Shown: one piece after another, positions 57,011-64,000 of the stretch
Position numbering within the stretch: the stretch's first letter is position 1
Layout: every line of letters starts with the position of its first letter
Assembly: GCA_003222395.1 (NCBI GenBank)
Contig: QHWB01000044.1
Span: 124,001 to 188,000, forward strand
DNA length: 64,000 nucleotides
Reading direction: 5' to 3'
Source of the DNA: Acidobacteriota bacterium
GTDB taxonomy: Bacteria > Acidobacteriota > Vicinamibacteria > Vicinamibacterales > CAVVIG01
Made by a program: the position numbers and the translations under genes
Notes under the pieces: model-generated
Told to the model about the DNA's origin: nothing
Databases searched by the model: none
The model's input: the letters and a program-made list of their open reading frames with translations, nothing else

Positions 57011-58598
57011 CGACCAGGCGTCGCCACGAACCGCGACGGCGACGATTCGCGGTCACGTCACGGCCGCCGACACGGGACAGCCGATTCGCAGAGCGCAGGT
57101 GCGCCTCACACAGATATATCCACCGTTCACTCCGTTAAGCATCGTTGGTCGAGCGGTCATGACGGATGCCGACGGCGCTTACGAATTCACGGCGCTGCCG
57201 GCCGGCCGCTACAACCTGTTCATCTCGAAGGCCGGTTATGTCGGCGCGCCGTGGGGACAGCAGCGTACCGGCGAAGGCGGAGAGCCGATCGACGCCGCCG
57301 CCGGCCAGACGATCGATCACGTCGACTTCGCGCTGCAGCGCGGCGGCGTTATCACCGGCCGCATCTTCGACGAGTTCGGCGAGCCGTTGTCCGGGATTCA
57401 AGTGTCGGTCATGCGCAATCAGCCGATGAACGGTCAGCGTCAGCTGATGGCGATGTCGAGCGAGCAGACCAACGATCTCGGCGAGTTCCGGATCTACGGC
57501 CTCGCGCCCGGTCAGTACTACGTGCAGGCGGCGTGGAGGAGGTTCGGGCCGGGCGATCCGACATCGCCGGACCGCACCGGCTATCCGCCGACGTTGTTTC
57601 CTGGAACGACCGACGCGGGCGCCGCTCAGCGATTCACGATCGGTGCGGGGCAGACGATCGGCGATCTCGTGATGGCGCTGTCACCGATCAAGGCCGTGCG
57701 AGTCGAAGGCACCGCGATCGATTCGAACGGACGGCCGCTCGCCAACGCGCTTCTGACGATCTCGCAGGAAACGAGCACGTCCGGCTACTCGTCGGGACAG
57801 AGCGTCAGCCCCGAGGGCAAATTCACGCTGACGAACGTCACGCCCGGCGAGTACACCCTGCGTGTCCAGACGAACGACGATCGAAAACAGGTCGCGACGA
57901 TGAAGCTGGCCGTCGGGGCGGAAGACATCAGGGACGTTCGGCTCGTTGCCTCGCCGCCGTCGACGATCTCCGGACGCATCGTGATCGATCCGGCGCAGGC
58001 AGCGTCGATGCCGGTCACCACGTTTTCGGTGAGCACATACTCCGTCGACCCACCGGTGACGGTCTATATCAGCGCGCCGCCCGTGAGGGTCGCCGAGGAT
58101 CTGACGTTCGAGCTGACGCCTCCTTCAATCGGACGACACGCCATCAGTGTCATCAACCTCCCGACCGGCTGGTCGGTCCGCAGCCTGCGCGTCAACAACA
58201 TCGATGTCACCGACGAGGGCATCGAGCTGAAGCCGAACGAGCGCATCTCCGGCGTCGAAGTCGAGCTGACAAATAAAGCGACGACGATCTCCGGAATCGT
58301 GAAGGACGGCAGAGGCGGACCGGCGAAAGAGTGCTGGACGCTCGTCTTTCCGGTAGACAGCAAACGCTGGAAGCCGAACTCACGATACATGAGAGCCTGG
58401 CGTGCGGCTGAGGACGGCCGATTCAGAGCCGCTGGGCTGCCGCCGAGCGATTACTACATCATCGCGCTCGACAAAATGGAGCCTGGTCAGAACAACGATC
58501 CGGAGTTCCTCGAGCGCATCCGCCCGAGAGCGACGAGCTTCTCGCTGGTCGAGGGCGAGACGAAGACGCTGGAGTTGAAGGTGAACATGGTCTTCTGA
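56949..58598 (+). CDS. Secreted carboxypeptidase-regulatory-like domain protein (paralogue 3)
   Basis: 549 residues. A short leader (MIAIAAATLTLLAAQPFRAA) partly encoded by a repeat; cleavage likely near ADQA. Modules match the two upstream genes: ATIRGHVTAADTGQPIRRAQ, MTDADGAYEFTALPAGRYNL, GVITGRIFDEFGEPLSGIQV, GYPPTLFPGTTDAGAAQRFT, VEGTAIDSNGRPLANALLTI. The C-terminus has SLVEGETKTLELKVNMVF. The stop TGA (58596-58598) is the first codon of a heptad repeat arm. Lower GC in codons 30-40 (CAGATATATCC) suggests recent change. Confidence 0.85.
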   Translation: MIAIAAATLTLLAAQPFRAAADQASPRTATATIRGHVTAADTGQPIRRAQVRLTQIYPPFTPLSIVGRAVMTDADGAYEFTALPAGRYNLFISKAGYVGAPWGQQRTGEGGEPIDAAAGQTIDHVDFALQRGGVITGRIFDEFGEPLSGIQVSVMRNQPMNGQRQLMAMSSEQTNDLGEFRIYGLAPGQYYVQAAWRRFGPGDPTSPDRTGYPPTLFPGTTDAGAAQRFTIGAGQTIGDLVMALSPIKAVRVEGTAIDSNGRPLANALLTISQETSTSGYSSGQSVSPEGKFTLTNVTPGEYTLRVQTNDDRKQVATMKLAVGAEDIRDVRLVASPPSTISGRIVIDPAQAASMPVTTFSVSTYSVDPPVTVYISAPPVRVAEDLTFELTPPSIGRHAISVINLPTGWSVRSLRVNNIDVTDEGIELKPNERISGVEVELTNKATTISGIVKDGRGGPAKECWTLVFPVDSKRWKPNSRYMRAWRAAEDGRFRAAGLPPSDYYIIALDKMEPGQNNDPEFLERIRPRATSFSLVEGETKTLELKVNMVF

Positions 58599-58672
58599 GA
58601 TTGCTGATTTCAGATTGCTGATTGCTGATTGATTGCTGATTGATTGCTGATTGATTGCTGATTGATTTATTG
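58595..58672. repeat. Left heptad arm (GATTGCTGATT units)
   Basis: About ten GATTGCT/GATT units starting in the stop codon of paralogue 3 and ending in the stop codon of the four-helix-bundle gene. Confidence 0.93.
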
Positions 58673-59071
58673 CCGCGGGTGACGCCGGGCATGTGGATCC
58701 GGATCGCCGCGTTTTAGTGCTTCGCTCGCTGTGATGCTGGATGCGGCGAGTATCGCGCATAACTGGTCGGCTTCGTCCAACAGCTCCGCGCACCGGGGAC
58801 TTTTCGACAGGGCGCCCTCACCGATAATCTCGAGCCAAAACGCTGACTCGTCCGCTTCCTCGAGTGCGATGTTGATTCGTGCGATGAATTCCGCGCGCGA
58901 CCGAGATCTGCGCGTCGCACGGTAATTGGCCCCCACACCGGTTCCAGAGCGCCGTAATTGATCGCCGATGTCGCGACATTCATCGGTATTCGCCAACGTC
59001 CTCACGAATCCCAGAAAATCGAGAGCGAACTTCTTCGTTCGCGCCTTCAGCACCTCTTTGTCGAATTCCAT
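58667..59071 (-). CDS. Four-helix-bundle protein (S23/IVP, bAvd-like)
   Basis: 134 residues from the ATG at 59071 (alternatives at 59083 and 59137). The family pattern is clear: VLKARTKKFALDFLGFVRTL, DIGDQLRRSGTGVGANYRAT, SRAEFIARINIALEEADESA, FWLEIIGEGAL. Relatives occur in intervening sequences of 23S rRNA genes, and the structurally similar bAvd protein assists diversity-generating reverse transcriptases by binding RNA. Here there is neither rRNA nor reverse transcriptase. The basic, Arg-rich surface suggests RNA binding. The gene lies wholly between inverted heptad arms and is antisense to its neighbour upstream. Confidence 0.9.
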   Translation of the reverse strand: MEFDKEVLKARTKKFALDFLGFVRTLANTDECRDIGDQLRRSGTGVGANYRATRRSRSRAEFIARINIALEEADESAFWLEIIGEGALSKSPRCAELLDEADQLCAILAASSITASEALKRGDPDPHARRHPRQ

Positions 59072-59139
59072 GGAATGGCGCATTTGCAGAATGCGCGCCG
59101 CGTCGATATCGCGCGCGCAAGTCGGTTCAACCGCCATTG

Positions 59140-59191
59140 AATCCAATCAACAATCAATCAGGAATCTGAAATCTGCAATCAGCAATCTCAG
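59140..59191. repeat. Right heptad arm, inverted
   Basis: AATCAACAATCAATCAGGAA, AATCTGAAATCTGCAATC and AATCAGCAATCTCAG are inverse complements of the left-arm units. It ends 8 bases before the stop of the acetyltransferase gene. Confidence 0.93.
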
Positions 59192-59198
59192 AACCCTG

Positions 59199-60170
59199 TC
59201 AAAAGAGATCTCCATACCAATAGAACACGTCTGCCGCCGACAGTGGTGTCGCGCGCGTGCCGCGCGCGGTGAGCGGCCGGATCATCATCACTGCCTTGGA
59301 TGGCCGCTCGCCGACGATCTCGATCTGCGGCGGGCGGAATCCGGCCGGCAGCCACGCCCTGATCGACGGGCGCCGCTCTGCGGGATCGCGAGCGAGCAGC
59401 CCTTGCAGGATCGCGCCGGCTCGCGCGCCCGCCGGATCGCGGTCGTCGGCTTCGTCGAGCGTCCATTCCGATCCGCGCACGCGGACGACGACGTAGGCGC
59501 ACGCGCTGCCGCCCTCCTCGGCGACGAAGAACTGCACGGCGCGCGCACCCGGAGCGTCGAGACCCGCCATCATCCGCTTCTTCGCGATCGCGTAATGAAT
59601 GAGATCGCGATCGCGAGCGAGGTGGAAGCGATACCGGAACGCGCGCACTTCGTTCATCGCGGCGAGATCGGTCAGGTCGCGATCCTCACCGGTCCGCACG
59701 AGCACGGCCGGCGCGCCGTGCCGACTCGATTCGACGACCCGCAGGGCGAGGTCGCAGGTGGGAATCGGGGTGAAGCCCAGCCGCGCGTAGTACCCGGGAT
59801 CGATTTCCGAGAACAGCAGCGCGAGATCGCAGCCGTCCGCGGCGGCACGTTCGATGAGCCGTTCGATCAGCGCGCGTGCATGACCGCGGCCGCGATGGCG
59901 CGGTTGGGTAAACACCGCGCCGATCCCGCAGGCTCGAATCGCGCGGCCGTCGAGCGTCGCGTCGAAGAGATATTCCTTTGCGCTGGCGAGCATCTGTCCG
60001 CCGTCGACGAGCGCCCAGTGGCGAAGATGCGCGCGGCCCCACGGCGTCGTGCGTTGCGCGGCGTTGTATTTCGCGTACGCTCTGCGGCTGAGCCCTTCGC
60101 TCCAGATTTCGAACGTCGACGCGAGAATTTCGTCGAGGAGCGGCCCTTCGGCCGCCACCAGCGCGATCAT
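59199..60170 (-). CDS. GNAT-family N-acetyltransferase (two-domain, Eis-like size)
   Basis: 323 residues. The N-terminal GNAT domain has IRACGIGAVFTQPRHRGRGH with ARALIERLIERAAADGCDLA and LLFSEIDPGYYARLGFTPIP. A second, less conserved GNAT-like half follows (ACAYVVVRVRGSEWTLDEAD). The size and the RRxGxGx acetyl-CoA loop resemble Eis-type or predicted amine acetyltransferases. Its ATG overlaps the stop of the D-aminoacylase gene (ATGA at 60170-60167). It may modify the amine products of that enzyme, but this is a guess from coupling. Confidence 0.8.
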   Translation of the reverse strand: MIALVAAEGPLLDEILASTFEIWSEGLSRRAYAKYNAAQRTTPWGRAHLRHWALVDGGQMLASAKEYLFDATLDGRAIRACGIGAVFTQPRHRGRGHARALIERLIERAAADGCDLALLFSEIDPGYYARLGFTPIPTCDLALRVVESSRHGAPAVLVRTGEDRDLTDLAAMNEVRAFRYRFHLARDRDLIHYAIAKKRMMAGLDAPGARAVQFFVAEEGGSACAYVVVRVRGSEWTLDEADDRDPAGARAGAILQGLLARDPAERRPSIRAWLPAGFRPPQIEIVGERPSKAVMMIRPLTARGTRATPLSAADVFYWYGDLF

Positions 60171-61687
60171 CGCGCCGGCGAGCCGGGAGGCGCCGGCGAT
60201 CCGCCGCGGCGGAGCGCGCGGCCGGGCCGCGCGGACGTCATCCTGCCGTTGTCGAGCACGATCTCGCCGTTGACGATGACGTGCGAGATGCCGATCGGCG
60301 ACTGCGCGGCGTTTCCAGGCACGCCGCGATCCTGGATCGCCGCGGGGTCGAAGATCGTAAGGTCCGCCTTCTTTCCGACCGCGACAACGCCGCGATCGGG
60401 CATCCCGAGCTGCGCAGCCGAGCGCCCCGTCATCTTCGCGACCGCGTCCGGCAGCGCGATCGCCTCGAGATCGCGGACGTAGCGCGCGAGCACGCGCGGA
60501 AACGTGCCGTAGCCGCGCGGGTGACGGCCGGTGAGCGAGCCGTCGGAGCAGACCAACACGAGCGGGCTCTTCACGAACGTCGTCAGATCGTCCTCCGACA
60601 TCGAGGTCGCGATGACGCCGGTGCCGGGCCCCGCTTCCCGCATCATCTCGATCGCCGTCGTCACCGCATCTTTGCCGCGCGCCTCGGCGATCTCGGCGAG
60701 CGTCTTCCCGTTCAGCGACGCGTCGGGCCGGTAGCTCGTGATCAGCACGTTTCCGGCGCCGCCGATGTCGTTCAGCCCTCTCTCCCACGCGGCGCGGCTC
60801 TCGAAGTCGCGCGTCTCGATCAGCACGTACATCGACGACTGCCAATACGTGTACGGATACCAGTCGGCCATCACCTTCACGCCTTCGCGGCGCGCGTCCT
60901 CGAGAATCTTCAGCCCCTCCGCGGCACGTCCCCAGACCGGCTTCACGCCAAGCTTGATGTGCGAGATCTCGACCGGAATATGGTTACGACGGCCGATCTC
61001 GATCGCTTCGCGCCACGCCGCGAACGCCCCCTCGTTCTCGTTGCGGACGTGGCTCATGTAGTAGCCGCCGTACTTCGCGACGACCGCGCCGAGCGCAACG
61101 AGCTCGTCGGTCTTCGAGTAGAAGCCCGGGTCGTACTCGAGGCCGCTCGACAAGCCGATCGCGCCGTCCTGCATCCCGCGATCGACGAGCGCCTTCATCG
61201 TCTCGATTTCGGCGGCCGTCGCCGCGCGCTTGTAGTCACCGCCCATGACCGCCTTGCGGACCGTGCCGTGACCGACAGCGGTCGCGTAGTTGATCGCCGG
61301 ACGCAGGCGCGCGAGCCGCTCGAAGAAGTCGGCGATCGGAAGCTCGCTGCCGCCGTCCTGTCCGACCACTGCCGTGGTGATCCCCTGCAACACCTGCGTC
61401 GATGCATCGGGCATCTCGTCGAGGCCGCGATCGGCGTGGCTGTGCATGTCGATGAACCCGGGAGCGACGACTTTGCCCGCGGCATCGATGACGCGCTCGC
61501 CGGATTGCGGCGAAAGCGAGTCGGCGACCGCGACGATCGCGTCGCCTGCGACCCGCACGTCGGCTCGCCGCGCGGGGATGCCGGTTCCATCGATGAGCTG
61601 TGCGTGCTGAATCAGAATGCCCGGCGGACGTGGGTTCCCCTGTGCAAACACGAGCAACAGGCCCAAAAAAATGACACGGATTGTCAT
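60167..61687 (-). CDS. N-acyl-D-amino-acid deacylase (D-aminoacylase), secreted
   Basis: 506 residues with a signal peptide (MTIRVIFLGLLLVFAQG). Amidohydrolase features of the D-aminoacylase group: VVAPGFIDMHSHADRGL (HxH), GLSSGLEYDPGFYSKTDELV, YYMSHVRNENEGAF (His), EISHIKLGVKPVWG (His) and VLVCSDGSLTGRHPRGYGTF (Asp). These release fatty or other acyl groups from N-acyl-D-amino acids. TACAAT is 9 bases before the ATG on the minus strand. It is coupled to a GNAT gene. Confidence 0.9.
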   Translation of the reverse strand: MTIRVIFLGLLLVFAQGNPRPPGILIQHAQLIDGTGIPARRADVRVAGDAIVAVADSLSPQSGERVIDAAGKVVAPGFIDMHSHADRGLDEMPDASTQVLQGITTAVVGQDGGSELPIADFFERLARLRPAINYATAVGHGTVRKAVMGGDYKRAATAAEIETMKALVDRGMQDGAIGLSSGLEYDPGFYSKTDELVALGAVVAKYGGYYMSHVRNENEGAFAAWREAIEIGRRNHIPVEISHIKLGVKPVWGRAAEGLKILEDARREGVKVMADWYPYTYWQSSMYVLIETRDFESRAAWERGLNDIGGAGNVLITSYRPDASLNGKTLAEIAEARGKDAVTTAIEMMREAGPGTGVIATSMSEDDLTTFVKSPLVLVCSDGSLTGRHPRGYGTFPRVLARYVRDLEAIALPDAVAKMTGRSAAQLGMPDRGVVAVGKKADLTIFDPAAIQDRGVPGNAAQSPIGISHVIVNGEIVLDNGRMTSARPGRALRRGGSPAPPGSPAR

Positions 61688-61701
61688 GTTGCGCCGATTG
61701 T

Positions 61702-62409
61702 ATGGCAGTTCAAGTCGATCAGTTCGCAATCCGCGCCGGCCGGTCGAGCGACAGGGTGTCGGCGCTGTTCGAGCGCGCGTACGGCATGTCGCCCGACAGC
61801 GTGCTGAACGGCACGGGGCGCGAAACCTTCGACGCGATCCGGTTGCTCAAGATCGCCGATCCCGCGCAGTACGAACCCGAGCATGGCGCCGATTATCCCC
61901 GCAGCCCGTTCGGCCAGGCTCTGCGGCAGATCGCGCAGCTCACGAAAGCGAACGTGGGACTCGAAGTCGCGTTCGCCGACGTCGGCGGCTGGGACACGCA
62001 CGTGAATCAGGGCGCCGCGCAGGGGCAGCTCGCGTCGCGTCTCGACGATTTCGCGCGGTCGATCGCGGCGCTCGTCTCCGACCTGGGCGATCGCATGGCC
62101 GACACGGTCGTGCTGACGATGTCGGAGTTCGGGCGTGCGGTCAAGGAGAACGGAAACCGCGGCACCGATCACGGCCACGGCAACGCGATGCTCGTCATCG
62201 GCGGGGGCGTCGGCGGCGGCCGTGTATACGGCGCGTGGCCAACTCTCGACGTCGATCGGCGCTACGATGGACGCGACCTCGCGGTGACGACCGACTTCCG
62301 CGACGTGTTCGCCGAAATCGTCGTCAGGCATCTCGGCGTCGGCGACGCGCGCGCCATCTTTCCCGGCTATCGCGTGTCGGCGGCGCGGTTCGCCGGCCTT
62401 TTCGCGTAG
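61702..62409 (+). pseudogene. DUF1501 protein lacking its N-terminal half
   Basis: 235 residues, homologous only to the C-terminal half of DUF1501 proteins (usual length about 400 or more): GTGRETFDAIRLLKIADPAQ, NVGLEVAFADVGGWDTHVNQ, DTVVLTMSEFGRAVKENGNR, GTDHGHGNAMLVIGGGVGGG. The Tat signal and first ~180 residues are missing. The frame is open from an ATG at 61702, but only 14 bases separate this from the divergent D-aminoacylase start, so a deletion has fused the two. An expressed fragment cannot be excluded. No partner DUF1800 gene is present. Confidence 0.75.
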
Positions 62410-62412
62410 CGG

Positions 62413-62418
62413 TACAAT
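62413..62418 (+). promoter_or_regulatory. -10 element TACAAT of the D-threonine-aldolase-like gene
   Basis: TACAAT ends 7 bases before the GTG at 62426. No ribosome site is seen, which fits a leaderless message. It lies only 4 bases after the stop of the DUF1501 fragment. Confidence 0.5.
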
Positions 62419-62425
62419 CATCGGC

Positions 62426-63538
62426 GTGCGGCTCGAAGATCTCCCGACACCACAGGTCGTGATCGATCGCCGGCGTCTCGTCGCCAACATGGATCGCGTC
62501 CAGCAGCTGGCGTCCGCGGCGGGGATGCAGCTGCGCCCCCACGCGAAAACGCACAAGTCGCCGATCGTCGCGAAGTGGCAGCTCGATCGGGGCGCGTCCG
62601 GCATCTGCTGCGCCAAGGTCGGCGAGGCCGAGGTGTTCGTCGGCGCCGGCTTCGACAGCGTCCGGCTGCCGTATCCTGTCCACCCGTCGAATGCGCCGCG
62701 TCTGCTCGCCCTGATGGACTACGCGGCCCTTTCGATCATCGTCGATCACCTCGAGGTCGCCCACGGCTGGTCAGAGGCGATGCGGGCCGCGGGCCGGACG
62801 CTCGACGTGCTCGTCAAGGTCGACGTCGGCTTTCACCGCTGCGGAATCGATCCGAAGGGCGACCCGATTGGCTTCATTCGGGCGATTGCGTCGATGCCCG
62901 GGCTGCGATTGCGCGGATTGCTCAGCCACGCCGGGCACGGGTATCAGGCATCGTCGGAGGAGCAGCTGTGCGCCGTCGCCCGGCAGGAAGTCGAAACGCT
63001 GATCGACATTCGCGATCGCGCCGCGGCGTCGGGCATCGCGCTCGATGAAATCTCGGTCGGCGCCACGCCCACGCTCCGCTTCAGCGTGCGCCAGCTCGGC
63101 ATCACCGAGCTGCGTCCCGGCAACTACGTGTACTTCGATCGCACGCAGGTGGCGCTCGGCGCCGCGACATTCGACGACTGCGCGCTGACGGTGCTCGCGA
63201 CGGTCGTCTCGAAGCCGGCGAAGGATCGAATGGTGCTCGACTCCGGCAGCAAGACGCTGACCAACGATCAGGCGCGCGGCATCACCAGGATGCCGGGGTT
63301 CGGCGCGGTGCTGGACGCGAACGGCCGCGTCGACGAGACGCTGACGATCGAACGCCTCTCCGAGGAGCACGCGACGGTCCGCGTCGACGGCCTCACGACG
63401 CTCGAGCCCGGCGATCGCGTGCGCATCGTGCCGAATCACGCGTGCGTCGTCTCGAACCTCGTCGACGTGGTGCGGCTGGTCGAGGGCGATCACGTCGTCG
63501 ACACGCTTCCGATTACGGCTCGTGGACGGATTACCTAG
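62426..63538 (+). CDS. D-TA family PLP enzyme (D-threonine aldolase/D-serine dehydratase-like)
   Basis: 370 residues from the GTG at 62426. The alanine-racemase-like barrel holds the PLP lysine in LRPHAKTHKSPIVAKWQL. Further motifs are GICCAKVGEAEVFVGAGFDS, VLVKVDVGFHRCGI, RGLLSHAGHGYQ and the C-terminal metal site PNHACVVSNLVDVV with H and C. The family cleaves D-threonine or dehydrates D-serine. It lies near the D-aminoacylase, suggesting D-amino-acid use. Confidence 0.9.
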   Translation: MRLEDLPTPQVVIDRRRLVANMDRVQQLASAAGMQLRPHAKTHKSPIVAKWQLDRGASGICCAKVGEAEVFVGAGFDSVRLPYPVHPSNAPRLLALMDYAALSIIVDHLEVAHGWSEAMRAAGRTLDVLVKVDVGFHRCGIDPKGDPIGFIRAIASMPGLRLRGLLSHAGHGYQASSEEQLCAVARQEVETLIDIRDRAAASGIALDEISVGATPTLRFSVRQLGITELRPGNYVYFDRTQVALGAATFDDCALTVLATVVSKPAKDRMVLDSGSKTLTNDQARGITRMPGFGAVLDANGRVDETLTIERLSEEHATVRVDGLTTLEPGDRVRIVPNHACVVSNLVDVVRLVEGDHVVDTLPITARGRIT

Positions 63539-63620
63539 AACGTTCTTGAGATATAGTCACTCAGCGTCAGCGCGAACGAAATCAACTATCCACCTCTTTC
63601 GTTGACGGTGTGACGATTCG

Positions 63621-63920
63621 ATGGCGGACAACAAGGAAAAACGGCAACTCGGAGACGCGCTCGGCCTGGTCGAAACGCGCGGGCTCGTCGGCATGATCGA
63701 GGCGGCGGATGCGATGGTGAAGGCGGCGAACGTCGTCTTCGTCGGGTGGCAGAAAGTCGATGCCGGCCTCGTCACCGCGATCGTGCGCGGCGACGTCGGA
63801 TCGGTGAAGGCGGCAACCGATGCGGGCGCCGCCGCCGCGCGGCGCGTGGGCGAGCTGGTCGGCGTCCACGTGATCCCGCACCCCGCGGACGACCTCGAGA
63901 AAATCTTTCCTATCTCCTGA
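63621..63920 (+). CDS. Bacterial microcompartment shell protein (BMC-H)
   Basis: 99 residues with a single BMC domain: [60 protein letters not shown] and [15 protein letters not shown]. This matches hexamer-forming shell proteins such as PduA, EutM and CcmK. The short basic N-terminus (MADNKEKRQ) is normal. It is the only microcompartment gene inside the window, and the rest of the locus, if any, should be to the right. A heptad repeat begins at its stop codon. Confidence 0.93.
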   Translation: MADNKEKRQLGDALGLVETRGLVGMIEAADAMVKAANVVFVGWQKVDAGLVTAIVRGDVGSVKAATDAGAAAARRVGELVGVHVIPHPADDLEKIFPIS

Positions 63921-64000
63921 AATTGCTGATTGCAGATTGCAGATTGCTGATTGATTGCTGATTGATTGCTGATTGATTGCTGTTGATTGCTGATTGAATT
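63918..64000. repeat. Heptad repeat arm at the window edge
   Basis: GATTGCAGATTGC and GATTGCTGATT units begin directly at the BMC-H stop (TGA at 63918-63920) and run to the window end in the same orientation as the other left arms. An inverted right arm, with or without cargo, is expected beyond 64000. Confidence 0.93.

Larger units (their letters stand above)
58595..59191. mobile_element. Putative four-helix-bundle cassette bounded by inverted heptad repeats
   Basis: The ends are exact inverted copies: CTGAGATTGCTGATT (58595-58609) and AATCAGCAATCTCAG (59177-59191). The arms continue inwards as heptads (to 58672 and from 59140). The interior is one S23/Avd-like gene whose stop codon lies in the left arm. 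The other heptad pairs in the window are the same element without cargo. There is no transposase or reverse transcriptase. Mobility is inference. Confidence 0.55.

Noticed and set aside
58595-59191. Diversity-generating retroelement
   Set aside because: The bundle protein resembles bAvd, but there is no reverse transcriptase, no template/variable repeat pair with A-specific changes and no lectin-fold target in the window.

Overview
The window is a chromosomal segment of a GC-rich bacterium. Densely packed genes overlap in ATGA or GTGA fashion. There are Tad pilus genes, many secreted peptidases and amidohydrolases, tandem carboxypeptidase-regulatory-like proteins, a solitary PilT-type ATPase, and a remarkable load of short-period repeats. 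This combination fits Acidobacteriota, most likely class Vicinamibacteria. That placement is an inference from gene content, because no rRNA or other marker gene is present.

Layout. 1-2849: minus-strand tight-adherence (Tad/Flp) pilus operon, cut by the left edge. 3239-7110: two small unknown genes and a fused membrane/spermidine-synthase-like protein. 7434-15574: glycan or lipid glycosylation genes (GT-C, GT2, GT87-like, SAM methyltransferase) and an inverted pair of related membrane proteins, one of them broken. 15824-21627: a three-gene operon of SNF2/RapA-like helicase, helper protein and Eco57I-like N6-adenine methylase, which is a candidate DISARM-like defence module. It is followed by a GxxExxY gene and a 143-bp cloverleaf-like palindrome. 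22239-31185: metabolic genes (TSUP exporter, rhodanese, aspartoacylase-like, aldehyde dehydrogenase, DinB, epoxide-hydrolase-like, DUF2461) and PilT. 31191-44332: deleted threonine dehydratase, APC permease, Rieske oxygenase, GcvT-like protein, amidohydrolase, two PYROXD2-like oxidoreductases, PSMA-like M28 peptidase, and glutamate-semialdehyde dehydrogenase. 44368-50259: DHFR-like protein, secreted HExxE protein, TetR, MmgE/PrpD, ArsN1-like acetyltransferase, SDR. 50310-58598: secreted M14 peptidase and three paralogous secreted beta-sandwich proteins. 58595-64000: a four-helix-bundle gene enclosed by inverted repeats, a D-amino-acid-related group, and a bacterial-microcompartment shell protein at the right edge.

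The most unusual property is the repeats. At least eight families of short-period or hairpin repeats fill intergenic gaps, supply stop codons, build signal peptides and sit in frame inside enzymes. Several occur as head-to-head inverted pairs. Most pairs are empty, but two enclose a small gene, either a four-helix-bundle (S23/IVP/Avd-like) protein or a GxxExxY protein. This looks like a family of mobile or self-folding cassettes with no evident mobilizing enzyme in the window. Three genes are broken by internal or 5' deletions, which suggests active local rearrangement.
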